A stretch of 64,000 nt of DNA from Streptomyces sp. ISL-11. GTDB lineage: Bacteria > Actinomycetota > Actinomycetes > Streptomycetales > Streptomycetaceae. The stretch spans positions 601-64,600 of the forward strand of contig NZ_JAGGOL010000072.1 in NCBI RefSeq assembly GCF_018614525.1. The letters run 5' to 3'. Positions 34,711 through 44,199 of this stretch are shown in pieces; the stretch's first letter is position 1; the number at the start of each line of letters is the position of its first letter. A program made the translations under genes and the position numbers. Below the pieces are notes generated by a model. It had not been told where the DNA came from, did no database searches, and worked only from the letters and a program-made list of their open reading frames with translations.

Positions 34711-36051
34711 TTGCTGGAGCAGTCTGTCATCACCCGGACGATCACGATGGCCGGGGGCGTGTACGCGCCGGGCCATCTGGGCGAGTTGACCCAGATCGTG
34801 GACTTCGATCTCGTGGACGCGGTCCTTGAGGAGACCGCGGCGAAGGAGAAACGGCTGCGGTTGCTGCCCTCCCAGGTCGCGGTGTACTTCACCCTCGCGC
34901 TTGCCCTGTTCGAATACTGCTCCTACCTCGCGGTGTGGGACAAGCTCACCGCCGTCCTGGGGCCGCTGGACCTTGTGCGTCGGGCGGCCTCCTCGCTGTC
35001 CCGGGCCCGGCGCCGGATGGGGACCGCGCCCCTGCGCCGCCTCTTCGAGACCCTCGCCGGCCCCCTCGCCCGCCCCGGACAGGCCGGTTCCTTCTACCGG
35101 GGCCTGCGCACGGTCGCGCTGGACGGCACCCACCTGCACACCCCCGACCTCGAAGAGATCACCTGGCACTACCCCAAACGCTCCGGTCCCGACCGGGAGT
35201 TCGGCTACCCGCTGCTGCGGCTGCTCGTCATCGTCGAGTGCGGCACCCGCGCCGTCCTCGCGGCCGCCTTCGGACCCGAGAACGAATGCGAAATCCCCTA
35301 CGCCCGCCGCCTGCTTGGACTGCCTGAACGCCTCGATGCTGCTGCTGGCCCACGCCGGCTTCGACGCCGTCGGCTTCCTGCGGGACATCTGCACCATCGG
35401 CGCGCAGTTCCTCGTCCGCTCCTCCGCACGCCGACGCCCCACCCCCTACCGGCACCTGTCCGACGGCTCCTACCTGGCCCGTCTGGCCGCCCCCTACCGC
35501 ACTGGACACGCCTACAGCCTGCTGCCCGTCCGCGTCATCGAGGCGTGGATCACCTCACCCTCGCCGACGGCACCGTCAGACGCGAGCCCTGGCGTCTGGT
35601 CACCAGCCTCCTCGATGAAGACCCGTACCCCGCCCATGAGTTGGCTGATCTATGTCATCGCAGGTGGCAAGTGGAAACCACGTACGTGTCCATCAAGGCG
35701 ACCATGCTCGACGGTCGTGTCCTGCGCTCGCGCAGCATCCCCGGCCTCGACCAGGAGGTCTACGCCCTGCTGACCGTCTACCAGGCAATCATCCGCACGG
35801 CCGGTGACGCGATCACCACCAGAGCGGACATACCGATGGAGCGGATCAGCTTCACCGTCCTCCTCCAGGCCGCCGGCGACCAGGTCACCACCGCCACCGG
35901 CATCCACCTACCCCAGGCCGGCACGCGGGCCGGCCTTCTCCTCGGCGTGATCGGCCGCACCCTCCTGAACAACCTGCTGCCCGCCCAGCGCCGCCAACGT
36001 GTCAAGGCCCGCACCCACAAGAACACGACCAGTAAGAACGTCCGCCAGTAG
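34711..36051 (+). mobile_element. IS4-family transposase with compensating frameshifts
   Basis: The start (TTG 34711) leads to an IS4-type N-terminal domain (FDLVDAVLEETAAKEKRLRL) and the first catalytic segment VALDGTHLHTPD. At about 35317 an extra T shifts the frame; the continuing protein (CLNASMLLLAHAGFDAVGFL, FLVRSSARRRPTPYRHL) is read one base off until about 35541, where a lost base restores the original frame (LTLADGTVRREPWRLVTSLL, RRWQVETTYVSIKATMLDGR). The middle third would therefore be nonsense, so the copy is inactive. CAACGGGACT and AGTCCCGTTG (34648 and 34704) form an inverted repeat at its left side. Confidence 0.75.
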
Positions 36052-36123
36052 GTGGCTGAAGTGGTGCAGGCACGGGCCCCGATCATGGAGTTCTTCACGC
36101 TTCATGATCATGGGGGGGGATCC

Positions 36124-36270
36124 GTGCCTGCTGTTCCATCATGCATTCTCGAGCCGCTCCGGGACCAGTTCCTTGCGCTGCTGCCGTTGCGGGAGGACCG
36201 TCATCCGCTGGGTTTTCACAATCCGCGGATCAGCGATGTGGTGGTCTTCGACAGGCTGGTGCAGGCCCCC
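36124..36270 (+). mobile_element. IS5-family transposase N-terminal fragment
   Basis: From GTG 36124 the reading VPAVPSCILEPLRDQFLALL and HPLGFHNPRISDVVVFDRLV matches the first 50 residues of Streptomyces IS5-type transposases. Homology ends at about 36268, where sequence from the XF1762-like gene on the other strand begins. CAGGCACGG and CCGTGCCTG (36069 and 36122) form an inverted repeat around its left end. Confidence 0.6.
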
Positions 36271-36503
36271 TTTGGCACATCCCGCTGTACCAGCAGGGTG
36301 CGGCCATCGTCCAGGTGGCGCGCAACAGGACGGCCAACAATGGCGACGGCGTGAAGGACGCCGCCTTGGTCTTCAGCTCCAATGGCAAATACCTGGCCTG
36401 GCGGTGGCCTGTGATGCCGGTGCCACAACCGCACAAATTCCGCAGCCTCCCGGAACCTGACTGGCGCCAGCGCAAGCCGCAGATTGTCCGCAGGTTCGCT
36501 CAC
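36248..36503 (-). pseudogene. XF1762-type protein, C-terminally truncated
   Basis: The N-terminal reading LRLALAPVRFREAAEFVRLW then HRHHRPPPGQVFAIGAED and VAIVGRPVARHLDDGRTL matches the XF1762 family, small proteins found in phages and mobile elements of actinobacteria. The conserved continuation (about VTRxxTDGTxNACS) is degraded and then replaced by the IS5 fragment. It is a broken cargo gene; the function of the family is not established. Confidence 0.55.
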
Positions 36504-36578
36504 CTTTCGACCACCAGCATCCGGGCGCTACGACAGAGTCGAGCCAGAGGCGGCTGCACCGGAGAACGGTCGAGAGGT

Positions 36579-36785
36579 TCAGCGTCGGCGGCGCGGGCGC
36601 AGCGTCACCGTGGTCAGCAGCTCACGTCCCGCCGAGGGGGCGTCGTCCGGTGCGGCCTCGGCGGCCACAGCGGCGATCCGCCGCTCCAAGGCGGAGGCGT
36701 TGGCGGACTGGTCGATCGTTACCACGCCGTTGACGGTGACTTTCAGAGGTTCGGCGAGCAGCTTGGACAGGCGTTCGCTCAGGAC
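36579..36785 (-). pseudogene. C-terminal fragment of an unknown protein
   Basis: One minus-strand frame reads [20 protein letters not shown] then TIDQSANASALERRIAAVAA and ends TLRPRRRR before a TGA at 36579-36581. It has the regular helix pattern and codon use of a real gene tail, but a stop codon directly before 36785 and the IS701 fragment beyond it show that the 5' part is lost. I do not recognise the family; phage or plasmid proteins are the likely source, given its company. Confidence 0.4.
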
Positions 36786-36786
36786 T

Positions 36787-37404
36787 CAAGGGCGGCGACG
36801 GCGCGGGCGGAGCGGAGACGGGCGTACCGGGCAGGCTGCCGGCCATCCCCGACTTCGACGGCGACCGCCCGACTCACCAGCGGTGGGTGATGGCCCGCCG
36901 CAGCCTCGCCAGGCCCGACGAGATCACCTACTACCTCGCCTACGCACCCAACGGCACTACCGTCGAGGACCTGGTGCGGATCGCCGGCTCCCGCTGGGCG
37001 ATCGAGGAAGCCTTCCAGGCGGCAAAGAACGAGTGCGGCTTGGATCAGTACGAGGTCCGCCGCTATCCGGGCTGGTACCGGCACATCACCCTTGCCATGC
37101 TCGCCCACGCCTTCCTCGCAGTCAGGGCTGCGGACGCCCGAGGAGAGAAAGCAGAAACGGTTCCGGCACGCATGTTTCCCTCACGGTGGCGGAGATCCGA
37201 CGGCTCCTGGCAGCTGGACGCGCCGCCCCGGAACAACGCTGCCGACTCGACCGCGCGCTGAAGTGGTCCGTCTGGCGGCGCAGGCACCTGGCCACCGCCA
37301 GACGCTGTCACTACAAACGCCGCGCCGCCGGTCGCGAACTCCCACCATATGACGTCACGTCAGCTCACTACACTCAAAAACAGGCCCCTGAACAGCAGAA
37401 ATAG
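36787..37404 (+). mobile_element. IS701-like transposase C-terminal fragment, frameshifted
   Basis: The frame contains the end of an IS701-type transposase: [40 protein letters not shown] with the catalytic Glu region, and [20 protein letters not shown]. At about 37140-37170 it shifts frame and continues as [20 protein letters not shown] and WSVWRRRHLATARRCHYKRR to a stop at 37404. The whole N-terminal half is missing. Confidence 0.7.
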
Positions 37405-37431
37405 CGAACCGCAACTGGAGTACTAGGGCGA

Positions 37432-38982
37432 TCACCCCATCGCCGCACCCAGCGCCACGAATCCGCAGATCAGCAGGGCCAGAATCACCAGCAACGGCCA
37501 GACGAAGCGCAAGTACTTGTCGTAGCCGACCTTCGCCAGCGCCACCCCGCCCATGATGACGGCCGTGGTCGGCACCCACAGATTCATCAGGCCGCTCGCC
37601 GACTGCCACGCCGTGACGACCACCGCACGCCCCACGTCCGCGAAGTCGGCCAGCGGGGCGAGGATCGGCATGGCGAGCGTCGCGTGGCCCGAGGTCGAGG
37701 GGATCAGGAAGGCCAGAGGGAGGTTCACCAGGAAGACCATGATGCCGAAGAACGCGCCCGGCGTACCGGAGACGGCGCCCTCGATGGAGTGCAGCACCGT
37801 GTCCGTGATCCGGGCGTTGTTCATGATCACGGTGACGCCGCGGGCCAGCACGATCGTCAGCGCGGGGCCCATGAAGTCGCCCGCGCCCCGGACGACGACC
37901 GCGCTCAGCCGCTGCTCGCCCAGTCGGGCGAGGACGCCGATGAGGATCGCCGCGACGAGGAAGAGCGCGGCCAACTGCGGGAAGGACCAGCCCAGTTCCC
38001 AGCCGTAGGGCTCGGCGTCCGCCTCGCCCGTGAGTGCGCCCGCCCAGGGGATCACCGAGAAGATCATGAAGGTGAAGACGAGGACGACCCCGGTCAGCAC
38101 CGCCTTCTGAAGCCCGGTCAGCTCCGGAGGCTCCTCCGCCTCGGCCGCCAGTTCGCGGTCGCCGGGCAGGAAGCCGACCAGTGAACGGTCCGGCGCAGTG
38201 CGCACCTTGTGTGCGTACCGGACGACATAGGCGATGGCCACGGCCGTGAGGACCGCCCACATCGCGAAGCGCAGCGCGATGCCGTCGCCCAGTGAGACGT
38301 CGGCGGCGGAGGAGGCGACACCCGTGGCGAAGGGGTTGACGGTCGAGCCGAGGACGCCGATTCCCGCCCCGAGGATGATGGTGCCGGTGGCGACCATGCG
38401 GTCGTAGCCGAGCGCCAGCATCAGGGGCACGATCAGCCCGTAGAAGCCCAGGGTCTCCTCGGCGAAGCCCTCGACGGTGCCCAGCAGGGAGAAGACGGTC
38501 ATGACGCCGGCGATCAGCAGGGCGCCGCGGTCGCGCAGGCGGTGGGCGAGGCGTTCGATGCCGCGGTCCAGGGCGCCGGTGGCGAAGACGACCGTGATGA
38601 ACGCGCCGATGGCGAGGACGAAGAGGAAGACCCCGGCGCTGCCGTAGAGCGCGCCGACCGCGTCCGGCGCGACCTCGCCGGTGTCCGCGTCGCGCACGCC
38701 GTAGAGGCCGTTGACGGGGGCGAGGAAGAGGTCGCCGAGGCGGTGGACGAAGCCTCCGGGGGCGGCCTCGCGGTGGTACGTGCCCTGGACGGGGTCGCCG
38801 GCGCCGTCGCGGCGGTAGGTGCCGGAGGGGATGACGAAGGTGAGGATCCAGACGGCGAGGGTCACGACCGCCAGGACGGTCAGCGCGCTGGGGAAGGTGA
38901 AGCGCTTCTTCTCCCCTGCGGGCGGCTCTCCGGCCGGTGGTTCCCCCGCGGTCGGTTCCTCGCCCTCGGCCTGCTGGTCCAC
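37432..38982 (-). CDS. YfcC family integral membrane transporter
   Basis: A 516-aa membrane protein with about twelve helices, matching YfcC (C4-dicarboxylate/arginine-ornithine antiporter superfamily): TLAVWILTFVIPSGTYRRDG, GAFITVVFATGALDRGIERL, LILGAGIGVLGSTVNPFATG-like and AFLIPSTSGHATLAMPILAP. The N-terminus carries a short imperfect repeat (AGEPPAGEPPAGE). The substrate is unknown; beside purine genes an organic acid or amino acid is possible. It begins the block right of the IS cluster. Confidence 0.82.
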   Translation of the reverse strand: MDQQAEGEEPTAGEPPAGEPPAGEKKRFTFPSALTVLAVVTLAVWILTFVIPSGTYRRDGAGDPVQGTYHREAAPGGFVHRLGDLFLAPVNGLYGVRDADTGEVAPDAVGALYGSAGVFLFVLAIGAFITVVFATGALDRGIERLAHRLRDRGALLIAGVMTVFSLLGTVEGFAEETLGFYGLIVPLMLALGYDRMVATGTIILGAGIGVLGSTVNPFATGVASSAADVSLGDGIALRFAMWAVLTAVAIAYVVRYAHKVRTAPDRSLVGFLPGDRELAAEAEEPPELTGLQKAVLTGVVLVFTFMIFSVIPWAGALTGEADAEPYGWELGWSFPQLAALFLVAAILIGVLARLGEQRLSAVVVRGAGDFMGPALTIVLARGVTVIMNNARITDTVLHSIEGAVSGTPGAFFGIMVFLVNLPLAFLIPSTSGHATLAMPILAPLADFADVGRAVVVTAWQSASGLMNLWVPTTAVIMGGVALAKVGYDKYLRFVWPLLVILALLICGFVALGAAMG

Positions 38983-39018
38983 GACGGAACACCCCTCCGC
39001 ACTGCTGGGCGGTCGATT

Positions 39019-39036
39019 TGCGCCGATTGTGGCGCA
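39019..39036 (-). terminator. Short hairpin downstream of the purine permease
   Basis: TGCGCC and GGCGCA (39019-39024, 39031-39036) form a perfect stem with a six-base loop, 16 bases after the permease stop and followed by an AT-rich stretch on the minus strand. It could alternatively act in the YfcC promoter. Confidence 0.4.
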
Positions 39037-39051
39037 GCGGGAGGGGGATCC

Positions 39052-40443
39052 CTAGTCGCCACGCACGGGGCGGCGCGCTCCGAGGTGGTGGAAGGCCAGG
39101 TTGAGGACGACGGCGGTCAGGCAGCCGGCGCTGACGCCCGAGTCCAGGATGATCTTCAGGGTCTCGGGGATGGCGGCGTTGTCGTAGAAGGTCCGGGAGA
39201 CCACCGGGATCATGCCGATGCCCAGGGAGGTGGCGGCGATCAGCAGGTTGTCGCCCTTGTCGAGGCCGGCCTTGAGCAGGACGTCGATGCCGCTGGCGGC
39301 GACCGTGCCGAACAGCACGATGCCCGCGCCGCCGAGTACCGGCTTGGGCACGACGGCGATGAGCGAGGCGAAGACCGGGCTCAGGCCGAGCAGGAGGAAC
39401 ATCAGCCCGCAGGTGGCGACGACGAAGCGGCTGCGCACCCTGGTGAGGGCGACCAGGCCGATGTTCTGGGCGAAGGCGCTGTTGGCGAAGCCGTTGAAGA
39501 GCGGGCTGAGGGCGGTGCCGAGGGTGTCGGCGCGCAGGCCGCGCGCGATGACCTTCTCATCGGCCTCCCGGCCGACGATCTCGCCGAGGGCGAGCATGTC
39601 GGCGGTGCTCTCCGTCATGCACACCAGCATCAGGACGCACATGCTCACGATCGCCGCGGCCGTGAAGTGCGGGGCGCCGAAGTGGAAGGGGACGGGGAAG
39701 CCGACGAGACGGGCGTGGGTGGCCGGGGCGAAGTCGACGGCTCCGGCCGGGATCGCGATCAGGGTGCCGGCGATCAGCCCGAGGAGGATGGCGATCTGCT
39801 GGAGGAAGCCGCGCAGCAGCCGGCGCAGCGCGAGGACGACGACCAAAGTGGCCCCCGCCAGGCCGAGGTTGGTGAGGGAGGCCGGCCGGCCGGGCTGTCC
39901 GCCCTGGATCCAGCCGAACGAGACGGGCAGCAGGGTGATCCCGATGAGGGTGATCACGGTGCCGCTGACGACCGGCGGGAAGAAGCGGACGAGCTTGCAG
40001 AAGTAGGGGGCGAGGAGGAAGCCGAGGGCGCCGGCCACGATGACGGCGCCGAAGATGACCGGCAGGGCGTCCCTCTTGTCGGCCTGGGTGTCGGCCACGG
40101 CCAGCATCGGGGCGACCCCCGCGAAGGAGACACCGTTGACGAACGGCAGCCGTGCCCCGACCTTCCAGAAGCCGATCGTCTGGAGCAGGGTGGCGATGCC
40201 GGCCGTGAAGAGGGCCGCGCCCACCAGGAAGGTGATCTCCAGCGGGGAGAGCCCGACGTACGCCCCGAGGACGAGCGGCGGGGCGACCACGCCCGCGTAG
40301 CTGGCGGCGACGTGCTGGAAGCCGCCGGCGAGCAGCCTGCCGGGAGGCAGCAGCCGGTCCACGGGATGGACGGCTTCGCTCCCCCCGCCGTCGGCGCCGG
40401 CCGGATCGGGGCTTCGCTCGGTGAACCTGGGCACGGTGGCCAC
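39052..40443 (-). CDS. Nucleobase:cation symporter-2 (urate/xanthine permease)
   Basis: A 463-aa NCS2 permease with about fourteen helices. Family markers include GGFQHVAASYAGVVAPPLVL (the QH motif of helix 1), the signature FNGFANSAFAQNIGLVALT and MTESTADMLALGEIVG. In purine-catabolic clusters this type imports urate or xanthine. It is the last gene of the minus-strand purine block, 255 bases after the deaminase, so it may have its own promoter. The gap is G/C-rich and shows no gene. Confidence 0.88.
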   Translation of the reverse strand: MATVPRFTERSPDPAGADGGGSEAVHPVDRLLPPGRLLAGGFQHVAASYAGVVAPPLVLGAYVGLSPLEITFLVGAALFTAGIATLLQTIGFWKVGARLPFVNGVSFAGVAPMLAVADTQADKRDALPVIFGAVIVAGALGFLLAPYFCKLVRFFPPVVSGTVITLIGITLLPVSFGWIQGGQPGRPASLTNLGLAGATLVVVLALRRLLRGFLQQIAILLGLIAGTLIAIPAGAVDFAPATHARLVGFPVPFHFGAPHFTAAAIVSMCVLMLVCMTESTADMLALGEIVGREADEKVIARGLRADTLGTALSPLFNGFANSAFAQNIGLVALTRVRSRFVVATCGLMFLLLGLSPVFASLIAVVPKPVLGGAGIVLFGTVAASGIDVLLKAGLDKGDNLLIAATSLGIGMIPVVSRTFYDNAAIPETLKIILDSGVSAGCLTAVVLNLAFHHLGARRPVRGD

Positions 40444-40698
40444 GGCGGTTCCTCCTGTCGGTTTTCGTGTCGCCGATGACGTGACACGGCTTCAGGGAGG
40501 GCCTTCTGGGGAGTGAGTGCCTTGCGCGGACGCGGGCGGAGAGCGCCGCCCGGGGACGTACGCGGGCCGGGGCGCGGTGGTGCGCGCGCCCCGGCCCGCT
40601 GCCCGTGGGTCCTCGCGGGTCCACGGGCCCGGCCGAGGTCCGTCCCCCTCGGCCGGGTCTTGGGGGTGTGCCGGGCGGAGTGTGCCGGGCGAGCCGGG

Positions 40699-42090
40699 TC
40701 AGCCGTCGGCGGCGATCCGCGCGAGGCGGCGGGCCTCGTCGCGGGCGGTACGGGCGATGAGGTCCTCGTCCACGGTCGTCAGCCGGCCGTCCTCGACGAC
40801 GGGCCGGCCGTCGATCAGGGAGAGGGTGACGGGTGCGGGGGCGCCGAGGACGAGGGCGGCGACCGGGTCGGCGATGGTGGAGTGGCCGATGCCGTCGAGC
40901 TTCCACAGCACCAGGTCGGCGAGCTTGCCGGCCTCCAGCGATCCGATCCCGTCCGCCCGGCCGAGCACCTGGGCGCCGCCGTAGGTGGCCAGGCGCAGCG
41001 CCTGACGTACGGTCAGCGCGTCGGGGCCGCCGGCGAGCCGGTGGATGAGCAGGGCGTTGCGCAGCTCGGTGTGGAGTTCGCCGGACTCGTTGGAGGCGGT
41101 GCCGTCGACGCCCAGGCCGACGGGGACGCCCGCCCCGATCAGGTCGGGGACGCGGGCGGTGCCGGCCGCGAGCCGGGCGTTGGAGGAGGGGCAGTGGGCC
41201 ACGCCCGTACCGGTGCGGGCGAACGCCGCGACGTCGGCGTCGTTCATGTGGACGCAGTGGGCCATCCAGACGTCGTCACCGAGCCAGCCGGTGGACTCGA
41301 AGTAGTCGGTCGGCCCCATGCCGAACCGCTCCTTGCAGAACCGCTCCTCCTCGACGGTCTCCGAGCCGTGGGTGTGCAGCCGCACACCCTTGCGGCGGGC
41401 CAGTTCCGCGGCCTCGCGCAGCAGGTCGGTGGAGACGGAGAACGGTGAGCAGGGTGCCACCGCGATGCGCAGCATCGAGTCGTACGAGGGGTCGTGGTGG
41501 GTGTCGATGGCCTCCTCGGTAGCGATGAGGGCCGCCTCGGTGGTCTCGACCGCGAAGTCCGGCGGCAGGCCGCCCGCCGACCGGCCGAGGTCCATCGAGC
41601 CGCGGGCGGGGCTGAAGCGGACGCCCATCTCGCGGGCGGCGCGGATCTCGGCGCCGAGGAGGTCACCCGATCCCCGGGGGAAGACGTAGTGGTGGTCCAT
41701 GGCGGTGGTGACGCCGCCGCGGACCATCATGGCCAGGGAGCCCTGGGCGGCGGCGTGGACCATGGGTTCGTCGATGCGCGCCCAGGTGGGGTAGAGGGCC
41801 ACCAGCCAGTCGAAGAGCGGGGCGTTCTGCGCGAGTCCGCGGGTGAGCCACTGGTAGAAGTGGTGATGGGTGTTGACCAGGCCCGGGGTGACCAGATGAC
41901 CGGTGCCGTCGACGCGGCGAACGACGTGGGCCACGCCCTCGGGTGCCGGGCCCGGGCCCACCGATTCGATGCGGTTGCCGGCGACGACGACATGGCCCGA
42001 GGCGTACTCGGTGTCGTGGGCGTCCACGGTGGCGACGGCGCAGTTCTCGATGACGATGCGCTGCGGGGGCGGTGCTGTCGGTGCGGCCAC
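40699..42090 (-). CDS. 8-oxoguanine deaminase
   Basis: A 463-aa amidohydrolase-superfamily enzyme. Metal ligands are visible in VNTHHHFYQWLTRG, LHTHGSETVEEE, AHCVHMNDAD and LGVDGTASNES. The HHFYQWLTRGLAQNAPLFDW stretch is typical of 8-oxoguanine deaminase (8-oxoguanine to urate), a group often mislabelled as hydroxyatrazine or guanine deaminase. It lies directly downstream of the urate-oxidase genes and feeds urate to them. Guanine deaminase activity remains possible. Confidence 0.85.
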   Translation of the reverse strand: MAAPTAPPPQRIVIENCAVATVDAHDTEYASGHVVVAGNRIESVGPGPAPEGVAHVVRRVDGTGHLVTPGLVNTHHHFYQWLTRGLAQNAPLFDWLVALYPTWARIDEPMVHAAAQGSLAMMVRGGVTTAMDHHYVFPRGSGDLLGAEIRAAREMGVRFSPARGSMDLGRSAGGLPPDFAVETTEAALIATEEAIDTHHDPSYDSMLRIAVAPCSPFSVSTDLLREAAELARRKGVRLHTHGSETVEEERFCKERFGMGPTDYFESTGWLGDDVWMAHCVHMNDADVAAFARTGTGVAHCPSSNARLAAGTARVPDLIGAGVPVGLGVDGTASNESGELHTELRNALLIHRLAGGPDALTVRQALRLATYGGAQVLGRADGIGSLEAGKLADLVLWKLDGIGHSTIADPVAALVLGAPAPVTLSLIDGRPVVEDGRLTTVDEDLIARTARDEARRLARIAADG

Positions 42091-42189
42091 GGCTGTTCCT
42101 CGTCCTCGTGTCGTTCTTCTGTCTTCTGCCGGATTGCCGGAATCCGTCCTTCTACCCGGGCCGTCGCGGACGGCTCGTCCTTCCGGCGG

Positions 42190-43086
42190 TCACGGAAGGT
42201 TCGTCAGGTCCACCGGGATGGCGGGCCGTACGCCCTCGCGCAGGACGGTGGCCTCGATGAGGCCGTAGGGGCGGTCGGCCGCGAAGTAGACCTCGTCGTC
42301 GTTCTTGAGGCCGAAGGGGGTCAGGTCCACCAGGAAGTGGTGCTTGTTGGGCAGGGAGAGGCGGATCTCGTCGATCTCCGGTCCGCTGTCGATGACGCGT
42401 GCGCCCATGGCGTAGAGGGTCTGCTGGAGGGAGAGTGAGTAGGTCTCGGCGAAGGCGCGCAGCAGGTGCCCGCGGGTCCGCGCGTAACTGCCGTCCCAGT
42501 CGGGCGTGTTCGCCTCGTCACCGGTCCAGGCGTGCCGCCAGCGGGCGTGGACCTCGGTGGCGAGGATCCGGTCGTCGGTCTCCCGGAGGGTGGTGTAGCG
42601 GTCCTTGACGTAGCCCTTGAACTCGGAGTCGGTGGTGTTCATCACCACCAGGTCCTTCAGGCCCGCGACGATCTCCCAGGCGGTGCCGTCGAAGGTGATC
42701 TGCGCGGTGCGGGTCTCCTGGTTCGTCCGGACGAAGGAGTGCCGGTCCTCGCCCTCGGTCGCTATCCGCTCCCAGGCGTACTCCTCGATCCTGATCCGGG
42801 CCGTGGTGACCGCCGGCTGGCTGGTGACGAAGTGGCGGGCGAGGTGGATGCCGAACTGTTCGGCGGAGGCGATGCCGTGTTCCTTGGCGAAGGCGAACAC
42901 GGTGTTCTTGGTGGCGTCCGTCGTCAGGACGTGGGCGTTGGAGCCGGAGAGGTGGACCTCGTCCATGTCGCCGGAGAGCGCGACGGAGACGTTGAGGTCC
43001 TTGATGTGATGGGTGGCCCCGTCGCGGGTGACCCTCACGACACGGTTCTCGGCTTTGCCGTACTGGTTCTGGCCAAGGACGGGCAT
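42190..43086 (-). CDS. Urate oxidase (factor-independent urate hydroxylase)
   Basis: A 298-aa uricase that converts urate to 5-hydroxyisourate with oxygen. Motifs are GQNQYGKAENRVVRV at the start, LTTDATKNTVFAFAKEHGI (the Thr-Lys catalytic dyad region), HARWRHAW, and IDEIRLSLPNKHHFLVDLTP near the end. GGGAG precedes ATG 43086. It lies two bases after uraH and is the key enzyme of the operon. Confidence 0.95.
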   Translation of the reverse strand: MPVLGQNQYGKAENRVVRVTRDGATHHIKDLNVSVALSGDMDEVHLSGSNAHVLTTDATKNTVFAFAKEHGIASAEQFGIHLARHFVTSQPAVTTARIRIEEYAWERIATEGEDRHSFVRTNQETRTAQITFDGTAWEIVAGLKDLVVMNTTDSEFKGYVKDRYTTLRETDDRILATEVHARWRHAWTGDEANTPDWDGSYARTRGHLLRAFAETYSLSLQQTLYAMGARVIDSGPEIDEIRLSLPNKHHFLVDLTPFGLKNDDEVYFAADRPYGLIEATVLREGVRPAIPVDLTNLP

Positions 43087-43088
43087 TG

Positions 43089-43451
43089 CTAGCTCCCTCG
43101 GTATACGGAGTAGCCGTACGGGCTGAGCAGCAGCGGTACGTGGTGGTGCTCGCCCGGTGCGACGGCGAAGGTGACCGTCACCTCGGGGAAGAAGACCGCG
43201 TCCCCGGCCGGCCGGCTGGAGAGGTAGGGCTCGACGGCGAAGCGCAGCCGTCCGTGGGTGGTGCCGTCCGGCAGCGCCGGGAGGTCCGTACAGCGCCCGT
43301 CGGCGTCCGTCTTGCCGTCGCCGAGCGGCTCCCACCGGCCGGCGGTACCGCGGGCGGACAGTTCGACGGCGACGCCCTCGGCGGGGCGGCCGGCGCTGGT
43401 GTCCAGGATGTGGGTGGACACCGAGGCGTGCGGCGTGCGGCTGCTGCTCAT
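43089..43451 (-). CDS. uraH: 5-hydroxyisourate hydrolase
   Basis: A 120-aa transthyretin-related enzyme that hydrolyses 5-hydroxyisourate. The N-terminal His motif is VSTHILDTSAGRPAEGV, and the C-terminal signature is LLLSPYGYSVYRGS, which contains the active-site YRGS tail. The start overlaps the uraD stop by four bases (ATGA). Confidence 0.95.
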   Translation of the reverse strand: MSSSRTPHASVSTHILDTSAGRPAEGVAVELSARGTAGRWEPLGDGKTDADGRCTDLPALPDGTTHGRLRFAVEPYLSSRPAGDAVFFPEVTVTFAVAPGEHHHVPLLLSPYGYSVYRGS

Positions 43452-44071
43452 GGTGGCGCTCCTCCTCCGGTGGGGGTGTCGTCGGCTCTGCCGCCGGGCT
43501 TGTCGGTGGACTTGCCGCCGGGCTTGCCGCCGGGCTTGCCGCCGTGGTCGTCCGCCCGGGTGCCGCCAGGTGCTCCGGCGAGCGCGGCGAGGCGGATGCG
43601 GTTGATCTTCGCGAGTTCCCGCCGCACGATCTCGCGTTCGCGTTCCGGCGTGTTGTCGATCCTGTTACGGATGGCGTCGCGCAGGGCGCCGGCGGTCATT
43701 CCGGTGGCGCAGATCAGGAAGACGTGCCCGAATCTGTCCTGGTAGGCCAGGTTGAGTTCGAGCATCTCGGCCTTGAGCGCGGCGGAGGCGTCCGCCATGC
43801 CCCGCTGTTCGCGGGCCGAGGTGGCGTCGCCCGGGACGGGCCGGCCGATGGGTGGGTGGCCGGCCATCGCCTCGGCGAGATCCGCCGGGGTCAGGACGGC
43901 CATGGCGGTGTCACTGGCCGTGCGCAGGGCGTGGAGGTCGGGGTAGGGGCGGTGGGCGAGGACCGCCTCGCCCCAGGCCGCGGCGGCGCAGACCTCGCGC
44001 AGCGCGGCGCGGGCCGCGCCCTCCTCCGCCGCGTTGAACCGGGTCAGACCCGGCGTCGAACTCGAAGTCAC
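43448..44071 (-). CDS. uraD: OHCU decarboxylase
   Basis: A 207-aa enzyme making (S)-allantoin from OHCU. The catalytic motif AGHPPIGRP (His and following Pro-Ile-Gly) and SAREQRGM are present, as are the helices LELNLAYQDRFGHVFLICA and AIRNRIDNTPEREREIVRRE. An extra tail of about 30 residues, rich in Gly, Lys and Pro (GGKPGGKPGGKSTDKPGG), follows the conserved core; it comes from a 12-bp repeat. GTG start. It heads the urate operon. Confidence 0.93.
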   Translation of the reverse strand: MTSSSTPGLTRFNAAEEGAARAALREVCAAAAWGEAVLAHRPYPDLHALRTASDTAMAVLTPADLAEAMAGHPPIGRPVPGDATSAREQRGMADASAALKAEMLELNLAYQDRFGHVFLICATGMTAGALRDAIRNRIDNTPEREREIVRRELAKINRIRLAALAGAPGGTRADDHGGKPGGKPGGKSTDKPGGRADDTPTGGGAPP

Positions 44072-44157
44072 GGGCGCCTCCGTGCCGGTGTTCGAATGGC
44101 GTGGGCCGGCAAGAGCCGGTACGGGCTGCGCATAGCTAACGCCCTCGGAAACACCGC

Positions 44158-44174
44158 GTCAACACTTTGTTGAA
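44158..44174. promoter_or_regulatory. CAAC-N5-GTTG inverted repeat upstream of the urate operon
   Basis: GTCAACACTTTGTTGAA matches the site at the allB start (28745). It lies 87 bases upstream of the uraD GTG, between it and the small HTH gene. Confidence 0.5.
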
Positions 44175-44199
44175 ATTCTCGCCCGGCGGACCCGCGAGG

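Noticed and set aside
34711-36051. Programmed frameshifting in the IS4 transposase
   Set aside because: The two shifts are far apart and opposite in sign, and no slippery heptamer was seen; decay or sequence error explains them.
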